64,000 nt of DNA from JAHELQ01 sp964491915 (GTDB lineage: Bacteria; Acidobacteriota; Aminicenantia; UBA2199), in NCBI GenBank assembly GCA_964491915.1, contig CAZBHS010000026.1, positions 14,727 to 78,726 of the forward strand, read 5' to 3'. Positions 1-8,748 of the stretch are shown in pieces; the stretch's first letter is position 1; every line of letters begins with the position of its first letter. The notes below the pieces were generated by a model. The model saw nothing but the letters and a program-made list of their open reading frames with translations, ran no database searches and had not been told where the DNA came from. The position numbers were made by a program, and so were the translations under genes.

Positions 1-50
1 GCGAATACGTCGTCAAGCAAAAGGTCCTGCGCGGCGACCTCGATCCCTGA
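1..50 (+). CDS. C-terminal tail of an unidentified protein (cut by window edge)
   Basis: A frame entering from the left edge reads EYVVKQKVLRGDLDP and ends in TGA at 48-50. The amino acid mix and the GC-rich codon use look like a real gene end, but 15 residues are too few to name a family. The 260 bases that follow are non-coding and hold an inverted repeat at 95-126. Confidence 0.4.
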   Translation, partial: EYVVKQKVLRGDLDP

Positions 51-94
51 GCCAATCCCCAAGCCACCATCTGAACTATTGACCTAACTAAACC

Positions 95-126
95 GGGGAC
101 AGGGAAACACCAGTTCGCCTGTCCCC
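95..126. repeat. REP-like inverted repeat (GGGGACAGG ... CCTGTCCCC)
   Basis: Nine-base arms GGGGACAGG (95-103) and CCTGTCCCC (118-126) are perfectly complementary around a 14-base loop. The core word recurs about 25 times in the window and the loop contains a CGAACT variant of the CGAGTT that follows other copies. This fits a dispersed REP-type hairpin, possibly mobilised by the RAYT at 25189-26115. Confidence 0.6.
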
Positions 127-312
127 AACTTTCCCTCAAATAATGATCACCCCTCATTTATATCGGATAACCGCCTGTTTATATTTGTCCCGCCACTTCG
201 GCCACCGATTCCTCAAAACCAGCTTACAAAAAGAACTTCAGCCGCGACACAATTCTGGCATCATGTCTGCCTTCTTACATTAAATCATTCTATTCGATTT
301 AAGGAGGAAGTG

Positions 313-2361
313 ATGAAAAATCAACGATTATCATTCATCTGGATCGGAGTACTAATTGTTCTCCTCGTCTCAGCGCAACCGGCGTGGACAGCGACATTTA
401 CGGTAAACACCACCGCGGATACCAGGGATATCAATCCCGGCGACGGTATCGCGGAGGACGGCAACGGCGACTGCTCGTTGCGGGCCGCCATCATGGAAGC
501 CAACGAATTTCCGGGACCCGACACTATCGAGATTCCCGCCGGTCTGTATGTGTTGACCATCGACGGCAACGACGAACTCTGCGCCAGAGGGGATCTGGAT
601 ATCCGCCGCTCCCTCACCATCACAGGAGCCGGCATGGAGGAGACCATCATCGACGCCAACTTCCTGGACCGGGGCATTGAAATCCTCGGCCCCTGGGACG
701 TGTTCATTTCCAACCTCACCATCCAAAACGGCAAAGCCCAGGATGGCTATTCCAGCAAATACGGCAGCGATGGCCGCGACGGCGGCGGAATATTGAATGC
801 CAAAGCCCACCTGGCCCTCGACCATATCAAGCTCCTCAACAACACCACCGGTGAGGGCGGCGTCATGGAGTATTACTGGACAATAATGAACGGCGGTAAC
901 GGCGGGGGCCTTAGAAATAGCGGTTTCGCCACCCTCACCAATTGCGTCATTTCCGGCAACGAATGCGGCGAAGGCCGGACCGGCGGTCATGGCGGCGGTA
1001 TCCACAATACCGGAATCCTCGATATGTCCTATTGCCGGGTGGTGGGAAATCACGCCGGTCTTGGAGGTCACGGTTGTTACAATTACAACAATTGCGGCGG
1101 CGGATATGGAGGCGGGATCTATAACGGCGGTGGACAAATGACATTGACCAATTGCGAAATTTGCCACAACGATTCCGGCGCCGGCGGAACCGAGAGCGAC
1201 ATTCGAGGCGCGCCAGGAGTGGGCGCCGGTATCTACAATGAGGGGAAAATCTACGAATCCTCTATCACCAATTGCACCATCAGCTACAATTCATCCCCCA
1301 AATACGGTGGCGGCTCCAATCGAGGCGGCGGCATCTACAACAAGGGGTTGCTGACCATCAACCATTGCACCATTTACAGAAACATACTCCACCATATAGA
1401 GTTCTGCCAAAACCCTTATGGAGGCGGTATTTGCAATTATAACTACTCACTCAAAATCAAGAACACCATCGTCGCCGCCAACCAAACAGGAGCTCAAACC
1501 AATGGCCCCGACCTTTACGGTATCTACAAGTCCCTCGGCTATAATTTAGTGGGTATCGACCATGGCTTCCAATTCTTAGGCGATAAAACCGGCAATCTCC
1601 TGGGAGTGGATCCCAAACTGGAAAACCTGGGGGTAAACGGCGGTTTCACCTGCACCCAACGGCTCCTGCCCGGAAGCCCGGCCATTGACGCCGGCTCCCC
1701 GGTTTGCACAACCTCCACAGACCAGAGGGGCGTCTCCCGGCCGCAAGACGGTAACAACGACGGCCAGTGCCGGCCGGATATCGGCGCCTTCGAGATGATC
1801 GTCCCGCAAGTCCAAATCACCTCCCACATGCACGGCCAATCGGTCACCGGCACAGTCCAAATCGACGCCGACTGCAACATGGCCAACACCGAATTCTCCA
1901 TCAACGACACTCCGCTCCACACCGACAACTCGACACCTTTCTCCTGCGTTTGGGACACCACCACCCTTGCCAACGGCACCCACAACGTATCGGTCAAAGG
2001 CTTCGACATTCCCGAGATCTCCGCCACCGACTCCATTATGCTGGATGTCCAGAACATCGCCATCCAACTGAACGCCTCCCGGTTGCTGGCCAAAGGCTGG
2101 CTCACTCGAAAACCGTTCGTCCGCCTGGTTATCAACGTCTCGAACACCAACGCCGCCACCGCGGCAAAGTATATCATCTACCGCAAACAGGGGACAGGCT
2201 CCTTCCAGCCTGTACAAGAACTTTCGCCGGCCAACCCGGAGAACGATTCCCACACCTACAATGATCTGACTGTCGATCCGGCCTTCGATTACACCTACAA
2301 GGTCGAAGCCGTTGACGCCGGCGGCCAACGTATTGGACTATCAGAAGAAAAAACAATATAA
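313..2361 (+). CDS. Secreted CSLREA-domain right-handed beta-helix protein (copy 1)
   Basis: Predicted secreted surface protein of 682 residues. It opens with a signal peptide (about residues 1-27, cut near AWTA), then a CSLREA-type domain (TFTVNTTADT..., DCSLRAAIMEAN). A long stretch of GGGIYN/GGGILN rungs typical of a right-handed parallel beta-helix follows. The block with SPAIDAG and DIGAFE near residues 455-495 matches the region called choice-of-anchor Q. Two beta-sandwich segments close the protein: an Ig-like one (QITSHMHGQSV) and a fibronectin-III-like one ending in EEKTI. I start at ATG 313, five bases after AAGGAGG; the GTG at 310 is the alternative. The same architecture recurs at 12466-14451. 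Function is unknown; adhesion or polysaccharide binding is inference. Confidence 0.8.
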   Translation: MKNQRLSFIWIGVLIVLLVSAQPAWTATFTVNTTADTRDINPGDGIAEDGNGDCSLRAAIMEANEFPGPDTIEIPAGLYVLTIDGNDELCARGDLDIRRSLTITGAGMEETIIDANFLDRGIEILGPWDVFISNLTIQNGKAQDGYSSKYGSDGRDGGGILNAKAHLALDHIKLLNNTTGEGGVMEYYWTIMNGGNGGGLRNSGFATLTNCVISGNECGEGRTGGHGGGIHNTGILDMSYCRVVGNHAGLGGHGCYNYNNCGGGYGGGIYNGGGQMTLTNCEICHNDSGAGGTESDIRGAPGVGAGIYNEGKIYESSITNCTISYNSSPKYGGGSNRGGGIYNKGLLTINHCTIYRNILHHIEFCQNPYGGGICNYNYSLKIKNTIVAANQTGAQTNGPDLYGIYKSLGYNLVGIDHGFQFLGDKTGNLLGVDPKLENLGVNGGFTCTQRLLPGSPAIDAGSPVCTTSTDQRGVSRPQDGNNDGQCRPDIGAFEMIVPQVQITSHMHGQSVTGTVQIDADCNMANTEFSINDTPLHTDNSTPFSCVWDTTTLANGTHNVSVKGFDIPEISATDSIMLDVQNIAIQLNASRLLAKGWLTRKPFVRLVINVSNTNAATAAKYIIYRKQGTGSFQPVQELSPANPENDSHTYNDLTVDPAFDYTYKVEAVDAGGQRIGLSEEKTI

Positions 2362-2406
2362 ACCGGGACCTATCCCGTTGTAAAACCTTCTCGTAAATGT
2401 ACTATG

Positions 2407-2426
2407 GAGCGCCCGCCCGGGCGCTC
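2407..2426. terminator. Hairpin between convergent genes
   Basis: Arms GAGCGCCCG and CGGGCGCTC are perfectly complementary around a two-base loop and are followed on the plus strand by CTGTTTT. It lies between the end of the CSLREA gene and the end of the minus-strand membrane protein, so it can serve both. Confidence 0.65.
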
Positions 2427-2438
2427 CTGTTTTCCGGT

Positions 2439-2876
2439 CTACATGCCGGTAATCGCCCGTTGCACAAAAGCCAACGCCGCCATCACCAGATATAAGGTGA
2501 CCGACACCACCGCGTATGGGCGTCCCGCCAGAGTCGCCACTCCCAGCATGCCTCCGGTGGCGGCGAAAAACAGGGTCACGTAACAGATCACCATCCAGCG
2601 AACCTGCCGGAAGTTGATGTCGAGTATATAATCCAATAATAATTCAACCAACAAAAACACGATCATCAGCACGATTTGGATGTAATAAAGAGCCGGTCGG
2701 CCCAATTTAGGAGCCGTTGCCAACAAATAACCCAACGGGATGATCATCATCACCAATACCCCTCCGATCCAATGCTCGATCTTCGGTCGCCCCAATAAAC
2801 GGAACACAAACACCATGATGGTCATCACGTAAATCAACAACGCCGCCATCGCGCCCAACTGATTCAATTTTTCCAC
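2439..2876 (-). CDS. Small integral membrane protein, unknown family
   Basis: A 145-residue hydrophobic protein with four predicted membrane segments: about residues 8-27, 37-53, 65-85 and 92-135, the last probably two helices. The start is taken as GTG at 2876 because AGGAG lies seven bases upstream. No enzymatic motif is visible. It is the last gene before the CRISPR leader of array 1 and is transcribed away from it. I do not recognise the family. Confidence 0.55.
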   Translation of the reverse strand: MEKLNQLGAMAALLIYVMTIMVFVFRLLGRPKIEHWIGGVLVMMIIPLGYLLATAPKLGRPALYYIQIVLMIVFLLVELLLDYILDINFRQVRWMVICYVTLFFAATGGMLGVATLAGRPYAVVSVTLYLVMAALAFVQRAITGM

Positions 2877-3085
2877 GTTTATCTCCTGAGGTCGTGATAA
2901 TTTTGACTTTCCAATATCTTTCCGCCCTTATAATAAAACCCTGAAAATAAAAAATCAAGCCATTTGAATGGAATTTCGGGGGTTTTGATGGCATTGCGCA
3001 TCGCGGCAATGGTTTCGGTGTTTGGGCAGACGACTGATAGCGCCCCGATGGGCGCTTCGTTCTCCTCCAATAAGTCAAGAACGCC

Positions 3086-3127
3086 ACATTTTTGCGGGTT
3101 GTAAAAAATATTTTTTGTTTGTAAAAT
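3086..3127. repeat. AT-rich direct repeat flanking array 1, left copy
   Basis: A 42-base segment built around GGGTTGTAAAAAATATTTTT and ending TTGTAAAAT. It recurs at 4261-4302 with three mismatches, so the two copies bracket the leader and array 1. Both are upstream of a transcribed unit (array on this side, cas operon on the other), which suggests a shared promoter or regulator site. Confidence 0.6.
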
Positions 3128-3481
3128 TATTTCAGCTTGACAAATAAAAGTCGAGATATCGAGTCAATCACTACAATGTACAGCGGCAGATGTTTGTGAG
3201 AAGGAAGTACACTGGCGGAAGTCTGCGCGGAAGACGTTTTAGACCTCAAGTGACATCCCAGACTAACATAATTAACGATATTTCTTGTCCCGAATTTCTG
3301 GAGAACAAATTTGATTACACGTCTAAACTCTTTTATATCGACAACTTCGAGAGACAAAACTCGACGGAAAATCGACGAAAACCGGCGTTTTTTATCAAAT
3401 TTGAAGTGAAAAAAAGGCATTTTAACCGTTGCAAAAAACATCCAAACCTACCAACACCAAACAATTTATGCTAAAATTGCT
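3128..3481 (+). promoter_or_regulatory. Leader region of CRISPR array 1
   Basis: An AT-rich stretch of about 350 bases directly before the first repeat. Short open frames cross it on both strands but have no ribosome binding site and a composition unlike the neighbouring genes. Leader assignment rests on position: the array's degenerate terminal repeat is at the other end, so the newest spacers should be here. Confidence 0.5.
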
Positions 3482-4247
3482 GTTGCAGTGCAAGTTCCAC
3501 TAAAAGAAGGATTGAAACACCTTCGTCATCTTGATTATTTGTTCTTGTGTCAAGTTGCAGTGCAAGTTCCACTAAAAGAAGGATTGAAACATCAACTACC
3601 TCCTGTCATTATGCAAAATATAGATTGTTGCAGTGCAAGTTCCACTAAAAGAAGGATTGAAACAATTTTCTATCATCTATATTGCGCATTGCGGTTGAAG
3701 TTGCAGTGCAAGTTCCACTAAAAGAAGGATTGAAACAAAATATGGTCAAGAGTTTGGTGGAATCAAGGCCGTGTTGCAGTGCAAGTTCCACTAAAAGAAG
3801 GATTGAAACCCAGGCTAACACGTACCAGGGCGGTGGGAGCGTTGGTTGCAGTGCAAGTTCCACTAAAAGAAGGATTGAAACACTGCCCTACCCCGCCTGC
3901 AATTTACTTCTCCCCTGAGTTGCAGTGCAAGTTCCACTAAAAGAAGGATTGAAACACGAAATCCTGTGACATCGCCTGTACGATTTCTTTAGTTGCAGTG
4001 CAAGTTCCACTAAAAGAAGGATTGAAACCGGGTATATTGTCACCCTCCATATGAACACGCAAAACCGTTGCAGTGCAAGTTCCACTAAAAGAAGGATTGA
4101 AACTTTCGGAACAAAAGAAGTTACTAAGGGGTGTTGTAGTTGCAGTGCAAGTTCCACTAAAAGAAGGATTGAAACAGCACCACCCTTGAAAAGTGAAGGG
4201 TGGCACCCAAGTTGCAGTGCAAGTTCCATTAAAAGAAGGGTTGAGTG
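3482..4247 (+). CRISPR. CRISPR array 1: 11 repeats of 37 bases, 10 spacers
   Basis: Repeats start at 3482, 3554, 3627, 3700, 3773, 3845, 3919, 3992, 4067, 4139 and 4211. Each begins GTTGCAGTGCAAGTTCC and ends AGGATTGAAAC; spacers are 35-38 bases. The first ten repeats are identical by eye. The last (4211-4247) is degenerate (TTCCATT, AGGGTTGAGTG), which marks the trailer end and gives a plus-strand crRNA. The ATTGAAAC end is the usual 8-base 5' handle of Cas6-processed crRNA. It lies just upstream of a type I-B operon starting with cas6 and has a repeat class different from arrays 2 and 3. Confidence 0.97.
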
Positions 4248-4260
4248 GGGGGGGGGTGTT

Positions 4261-4302
4261 ACATTTTTGTGGGTTGTAAAAAATATTTTTTCCTTGTAAA
4301 AT
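4261..4302. repeat. AT-rich direct repeat flanking array 1, right copy
   Basis: Same 42-base unit as 3086-3127 with three differences. It lies between the degenerate last repeat and cas6, about 95 bases before the cas6 start, where the cas operon promoter is expected. Confidence 0.6.
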
Positions 4303-4397
4303 GACATCATTGAGTCAAAAAACCAATATGACGGGTTGAAATAGGCCTGCCGAACTGGAACCGTAATGACGGTTTGGAAACTTAGAAGGAAAAACGC

Positions 4398-5066
4398 ATG
4401 GTGAAAACGCTGAAAGTCGGGAGAGTCAGTTTCCCGGAGTTGAAGATTGGGGCCGGCAAAATCCATAAGGTGCGGGGCTACTTTTCCGACCGGTTCCGCC
4501 AATACGACCTGCTCCACAACCACCAGCAAGACTCGGATAAATTTTATTACCGCTATCCCGCCATTCAATTCAAAAAGGATCGCCGGCTCATGATCGTGGC
4601 CTTCGGCTCAGACGCTATTTCGGTGCTGAAAAAGGTGTTTCTGGCGGCCGAGGAGGTGGATATCGAGGGGACCCGCCTGGATATCCGCTCGAAGGAGATC
4701 GATGTCGAAGAGGTGTCGATGGGGGAAGACGGGGAACGTTATGTATACCGGTTCATCTCTCCCTGGTTGGCGCTGAACCAGAAAAACCACTCGGAATACC
4801 AAACCCTCGAGCTGCCGGAAGACAAGCAACGGAAACTCAACGGTATTCTGATCAACAACATCATCTCGTTCTGCAAATTCGCCGGCTACACCATCGAGGA
4901 CACATTGGAGGTGAAATCGCGGTTCTCCCATACGGAGGCCAACCTCAAAGGCTATACCCACACCGCCATCACCGGCCAATTCATGGTGAATATACTACTT
5001 CCCGATTATCTGGGGCTGGGAAAAAGCTCGAGTCGCGGATACGGCAGTATTATGAAGGATTTTTAG
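4398..5066 (+). CDS. cas6: CRISPR endoribonuclease Cas6 (type I-B system 1)
   Basis: Cuts the array 1 precursor transcript in each repeat to give crRNAs and often stays bound to the 3' hairpin. The 222-residue protein shows the Cas6 signature, a glycine-rich C-terminal loop (GLGKSSSRGYGSI), and early histidines (GKIHKVRGYF, LLHNHQQ) among which the catalytic His may lie. It starts at ATG 4398 with AGAAGG ten bases upstream. It is the first gene of cas6-cas8b-cas7-cas5-cas3 and is followed after 12 bases by cas8b. It is not close in sequence to the second Cas6 at 15899, in line with the different repeats each must recognise. Confidence 0.85.
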   Translation: MVKTLKVGRVSFPELKIGAGKIHKVRGYFSDRFRQYDLLHNHQQDSDKFYYRYPAIQFKKDRRLMIVAFGSDAISVLKKVFLAAEEVDIEGTRLDIRSKEIDVEEVSMGEDGERYVYRFISPWLALNQKNHSEYQTLELPEDKQRKLNGILINNIISFCKFAGYTIEDTLEVKSRFSHTEANLKGYTHTAITGQFMVNILLPDYLGLGKSSSRGYGSIMKDF

Positions 5067-5078
5067 AAGAGGGCAATC

Positions 5079-7097
5079 ATGATCGAAGATTTCAAGACAA
5101 TGGGCCGGACAGTACTGGACAGGAACGGTTATTTCAAAACCGAAGACCCAAGCGAACGGAGACGGGCCTTCCTCTCGCTCCTCACCCTCATGCCCGCCCC
5201 CCGCAAAGACGGCATGACCCGCGCCATTTGCCTGGATTTGGACCTGGAAAAGAAACAATTCACATTCAAATCGGACAAAGAGTTGACTAAAGAGAACCGC
5301 GATTACTTTTTCGCCTTGCGGGTGGGATCGCCGAACGACAAGAAAAAATTCCTGTGCACCAACAATTACGAGAGCTTGATCGAAAAAACCTTTGCCGACA
5401 TCCCCGCCTACCTGGCGGATAAACGGGCAGATAAACTCTCGAAGCAATGGTTCGCCGAAAATGTATCGACCAAATACGACCAATTAATCCAAACCATCGC
5501 CGATACGTTCTTTGAAAAGAAAATTATCAAGAAAAAATCTGTTGCAATACTTAATCCAGAATTACTGGAAGAGGAACAAAAGGCTCTATATAACCGCATC
5601 GCCGAGGAAGTGACGGATCCTGTTAAAATCTATGAGAAGCTCTTTCTCCAATTATTCCCCGAAGCCAACCGAATGGAAGAACTACCATCTATTTATTCGG
5701 TCAAAATCAACGGCAACCACATCATGGAGCACCCGGACCCGGACATCCGCTCCGCTTATCTGGCGGTGGCATTCTACGACCTCTACCTCCGTTTTGTATT
5801 GGAAGGAATCCATACGGACAAATACTGCCATGGTTGCGGCCAGCCGGCCGATGTGGCGGGAAAGCTGCCGCTGCCTATGAAGTTCTACGGCGTCACCAAC
5901 CGGCTCTATTTCGAAAACACCAAAAACCAGAACGCCTATAAAGCCTTCGGGCTGTGCCGCGACTGTATGGGACAGGTACTAGTGGGGATGAAATACACGG
6001 AGCTCCAATTGCGCGATTACCTGCTCGACATGTCCTGCTATCTGATCCCCAACCAAACCCAAAACGGAGCGCCATTTGAAAAACAATTGAAAAAAATAAC
6101 CGGACTGTTGAGGAAGAAAGGCGGATATTACAAGGATGACATCCAGGCAATTGGAGATTGGCTGGATAAATCTCAAAAACGGCGCACTCCCTTCCGCTTT
6201 AGTCTCTTGTTTTTCCACAGAGAAAAATCGGAATTCACTATATTGAGGTATATCTCCGATATCGAGCTGCGGGAACTGATGGGCAAGATGGAGTTATTCG
6301 ACCAAATGACCGAACGCTACCAACTCCACAAGATGGGCGAGAACGACAACAGCTTCACCCTCGCCGACATCCGCTACGCCCTATTCCCACCCAAAGCGTC
6401 CCACGCCAAAGCGGACTTTGCAATTTACGGCAAATCATTGCTCAATTTCCTGGACAATTTCTTGAGCGGCCGGCCATTGAGCTATCGAGATATGATCGGC
6501 GGATTCACCTCCATTTACCGGCGGCGCTTCTTGAAAAAGGACGGCTATACCGACCGCTTATCGCCGCTGAAAATGGTGTGCTTTCTGACCATTTTAAACG
6601 AACGAAACTTATTGAAGGAGGGGACAGGTATGAACCGGATCCAACCCAATACAGAGATTCTCAAGCAGGAATACCGGGACTTTTTCGCCACCCACGCCGC
6701 AGTGTACGAATCAGACTTCCATCGGCAGGGGCTATTCTTGCTGGGAGTTTTGATTTCCCGCATCGCCTACGCCCAAAAAATAAAAGGCGAGGGACGAAAA
6801 GACAGTTCGACTTTTTTAGCGAAACTCAATTACGACGGCATTATGCCCCGGCGGGTGCAAAAACTGGTGGCAGAGGTGAAAAAATTCGCCGTGATTTACA
6901 ATATCTACCAGGAGCCGGAACTCTGGGGCACGATTACAGACCGGCTGCAAGGGATCGACACATCGTCGATGAAACCTGACGAAACGGTCTTCTACATCCT
7001 CACCGGCATATCCTTCGAAAGCTACCTGGGGAAAAAAAAAGGAAACGAAAACCGAATGAAAGAGACACAACAAGGAGAGGACAATGGAGAGCAATAG
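5079..7097 (+). CDS. cas8b: Type I-B Cascade large subunit Cas8b (Csh1/TM1802-like)
   Basis: Large subunit of the type I-B interference complex; it recognises the PAM and helps open the target DNA. It has 672 residues, within the usual range for Csh1-type Cas8b. A zinc-finger-like pair is visible at about residues 250-310 (YCHGCGQP ... LCRDCMGQ), a feature of the family. Order with the Csh2-type cas7 downstream supports subtype I-B of the Csh kind. The last 155 codons can be translated separately from an internal start at 6630 (see the Cas11 entry). The gene overlaps cas7 by 14 bases, so translation is probably coupled. Confidence 0.85.
   Translation: MIEDFKTMGRTVLDRNGYFKTEDPSERRRAFLSLLTLMPAPRKDGMTRAICLDLDLEKKQFTFKSDKELTKENRDYFFALRVGSPNDKKKFLCTNNYESLIEKTFADIPAYLADKRADKLSKQWFAENVSTKYDQLIQTIADTFFEKKIIKKKSVAILNPELLEEEQKALYNRIAEEVTDPVKIYEKLFLQLFPEANRMEELPSIYSVKINGNHIMEHPDPDIRSAYLAVAFYDLYLRFVLEGIHTDKYCHGCGQPADVAGKLPLPMKFYGVTNRLYFENTKNQNAYKAFGLCRDCMGQVLVGMKYTELQLRDYLLDMSCYLIPNQTQNGAPFEKQLKKITGLLRKKGGYYKDDIQAIGDWLDKSQKRRTPFRFSLLFFHREKSEFTILRYISDIELRELMGKMELFDQMTERYQLHKMGENDNSFTLADIRYALFPPKASHAKADFAIYGKSLLNFLDNFLSGRPLSYRDMIGGFTSIYRRRFLKKDGYTDRLSPLKMVCFLTILNERNLLKEGTGMNRIQPNTEILKQEYRDFFATHAAVYESDFHRQGLFLLGVLISRIAYAQKIKGEGRKDSSTFLAKLNYDGIMPRRVQKLVAEVKKFAVIYNIYQEPELWGTITDRLQGIDTSSMKPDETVFYILTGISFESYLGKKKGNENRMKETQQGEDNGEQ
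6630..7097 (+). CDS. cas11b: Probable internally translated small subunit Cas11b (within cas8b, system 1)
   Basis: An ATG at 6630 is in frame with cas8b (codon 518) and is preceded by AAGGAGG with the AGGAGG core ending 8 bases before it, a better ribosome binding site than most gene starts here. Translation gives a 155-residue, largely helical protein beginning MNRIQPNTEILKQ. In types I-B, I-C and I-D the small subunit is known to be made by internal initiation near the 3' end of the large-subunit gene, and no separate cas11 gene exists in this operon. Sequence gives the start signal; that it is used is inference. Confidence 0.65.
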   Translation: MNRIQPNTEILKQEYRDFFATHAAVYESDFHRQGLFLLGVLISRIAYAQKIKGEGRKDSSTFLAKLNYDGIMPRRVQKLVAEVKKFAVIYNIYQEPELWGTITDRLQGIDTSSMKPDETVFYILTGISFESYLGKKKGNENRMKETQQGEDNGEQ

Positions 7098-7947
7098 CGA
7101 AATTTTATTCATCTACGACGCCAAACTCACCAATCCCAACGGGGACATGGACAACGAGAACAAACCCCGCATGGATTACGACACCAACACCAATCTGGTG
7201 AGCGACGTGCGCCTCAAACGGTATATCCGCGATTATTTCGAAACCAACCTGGGCATGCCCATTTTTATCACCAACCGGGCCAAAGACGCCAAGGCCAGAG
7301 GCGAACAATTGAAGAAAGAGAACATGGTCCACACAGATCTCATCGATTGCCGCCTCTTCGGAGCCGTGTTCGCCGAATCGGGAGATAACAAACACCTTAC
7401 CGGGCCGGTGCAATTCAATTGGGGCTATTCCCTCAATCCGGTGGAATTGAACGAAAGCTCCACCATCACCTCCAGCTTCAGTTCCGGCCAGGGAGTGGGC
7501 AAGGATTTTAGGGTCAAATATTCCTTGATCGCCTTTAGCGGCGGCATCAACGCCCACACCGCCAAAGGGACCAAACTCACCGCAGACGACATCGCCCTCT
7601 TCGACGAAGCCATGATCGCCGCCATCCCCGCAGCCCGCACCCGCTCCAAGACCGGCCAGACGCCGCGCTTTTATCTACGGGTTCAGGCGACGGACAACAA
7701 GTTGGTGCTCAAGGACCTGAGAGAATACTTGACCCTCGACTACAACACGAACAACGAATACAGCGTCCGCTCCATCGACGGCATCACCCTCGATATCTCC
7801 CGCTTGCATCACTATTTGCAAGGGTTCGAGTCAAGAATCGAGAACATCGTCTACTGGTGCGACGACAACATAAAGATAAAGGGCCTGGACGAATTGAAAG
7901 CCGCGTTTGAAGGCAAATTGCTAGAGGTCGATCCGGCGGAGCGGTAA
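7084..7947 (+). CDS. cas7: Cascade backbone protein Cas7 (Csh2-type)
   Basis: Forms the filament that holds the crRNA spacer in the type I-B complex. The 287-residue protein begins with the Csh2 hallmark DAKLTNPNGDMDNENKPR and continues SDVRLKRYIRDYF, followed by the glycine/serine-rich segment of Cas7 proteins (SSFSSGQGVGKDFR). Start ATG 7084 follows AAGGAG. The gene overlaps the end of cas8b and is followed after 6 bases by cas5. It is only distantly related to the Cst2-type Cas7 at 18316. Confidence 0.92.
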   Translation: MESNSEILFIYDAKLTNPNGDMDNENKPRMDYDTNTNLVSDVRLKRYIRDYFETNLGMPIFITNRAKDAKARGEQLKKENMVHTDLIDCRLFGAVFAESGDNKHLTGPVQFNWGYSLNPVELNESSTITSSFSSGQGVGKDFRVKYSLIAFSGGINAHTAKGTKLTADDIALFDEAMIAAIPAARTRSKTGQTPRFYLRVQATDNKLVLKDLREYLTLDYNTNNEYSVRSIDGITLDISRLHHYLQGFESRIENIVYWCDDNIKIKGLDELKAAFEGKLLEVDPAER

Positions 7948-7953
7948 TTCGAC

Positions 7954-8730
7954 ATGGATCCGCGTATCGATCACATCCTGGGCTTCACCCTGCGGGGGAC
8001 ATTCGCCCATTTCCGCAAATTCTATACCAATGCCTCGTCATTGTCCTACCTGGCCCCACCCCGCACCGTGTTGGCAGGCATGCTGGCGTCCATCCAACTA
8101 ATGCCGCGGGACACCTATTACGAAAGTCTCAATCCAGAGGATTGCCTCCTGTCCACCGCCATTGTGCCGGGCTCCGCCCCCCGCAAGATCATGCAAAGCG
8201 TCAACATGTTGCACGACTCATACCATAGTCTCTTGACCAAAGGCTCAGGCTCCCCCAAGAGCATGCACACCCAATGCAAAATGGAGCTCCTGGTACCGGA
8301 AGACCGGGAAACCATCGCCTATAAAGTCTATGTGGCGTTTCCCGGCCATGTGGAGAATCTGTTCACTTTGGAACGCAAGCTGCAAAGCGGCAACCTGGGC
8401 TACGGCCTCTATTTGGGCCAACGGCAATTCCGCGCCATTGCCTGCGATCCGGCGCTCTACAAAGACGACCAACTGGAATACCTGGAGCAGAGTGATTGCA
8501 TCGACTCCATCTGCCCCAAAGACCGGGTGGAGGATATCCAGGAGAATGAAGGCGTCCATGTGTCCATAGAGCAGATGCCCATCCACATGAAGCGGGTGCA
8601 GGACAAAAAGACCTCAGGCCGCGAACCGGTGTCGGTCAAACCAATTTTATTGGAAAGAAGCGGGAAACGGCTCTACGGTAGATTCAACCATTGCTTTCGC
8701 GTCGGCGACCGGATCATCGCCTTTTATTAG
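7954..8730 (+). CDS. cas5: Cascade protein Cas5 (type I-B, Csh-associated)
   Basis: Caps the 5' handle end of the crRNA in Cascade. The 258-residue protein opens with the RAMP-fold strand of Cas5 (LGFTLRGTFAHFRKFYT) and the conserved PPRTVLAGMLASIQ helix. It lies between cas7 and cas3 with gaps of 6 and 18 bases, inside one operon. Length and order match Cas5h of Csh-type I-B systems. No catalytic role is expected here because a separate Cas6 is present. Confidence 0.9.
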   Translation: MDPRIDHILGFTLRGTFAHFRKFYTNASSLSYLAPPRTVLAGMLASIQLMPRDTYYESLNPEDCLLSTAIVPGSAPRKIMQSVNMLHDSYHSLLTKGSGSPKSMHTQCKMELLVPEDRETIAYKVYVAFPGHVENLFTLERKLQSGNLGYGLYLGQRQFRAIACDPALYKDDQLEYLEQSDCIDSICPKDRVEDIQENEGVHVSIEQMPIHMKRVQDKKTSGREPVSVKPILLERSGKRLYGRFNHCFRVGDRIIAFY

Positions 8731-8748
8731 ACAGATGGGAATCCGTCG

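Noticed and set aside
2879..3070. Minus-strand frame of 63 codons directly upstream of the 145-residue membrane protein
   Set aside because: TTG start without a binding site; overlapped by another frame; composition not convincing. It may be a remnant, but I cannot support a gene.
3127..3474. Overlapping frames on both strands in front of array 1
   Set aside because: They lie in the leader, lack ribosome binding sites and have no protein-like pattern.
3488..4299. Open frames with repeated SSTKRRIET or FNPSFSGTCTAT peptides
   Set aside because: These are translations of the 37-base CRISPR repeat.
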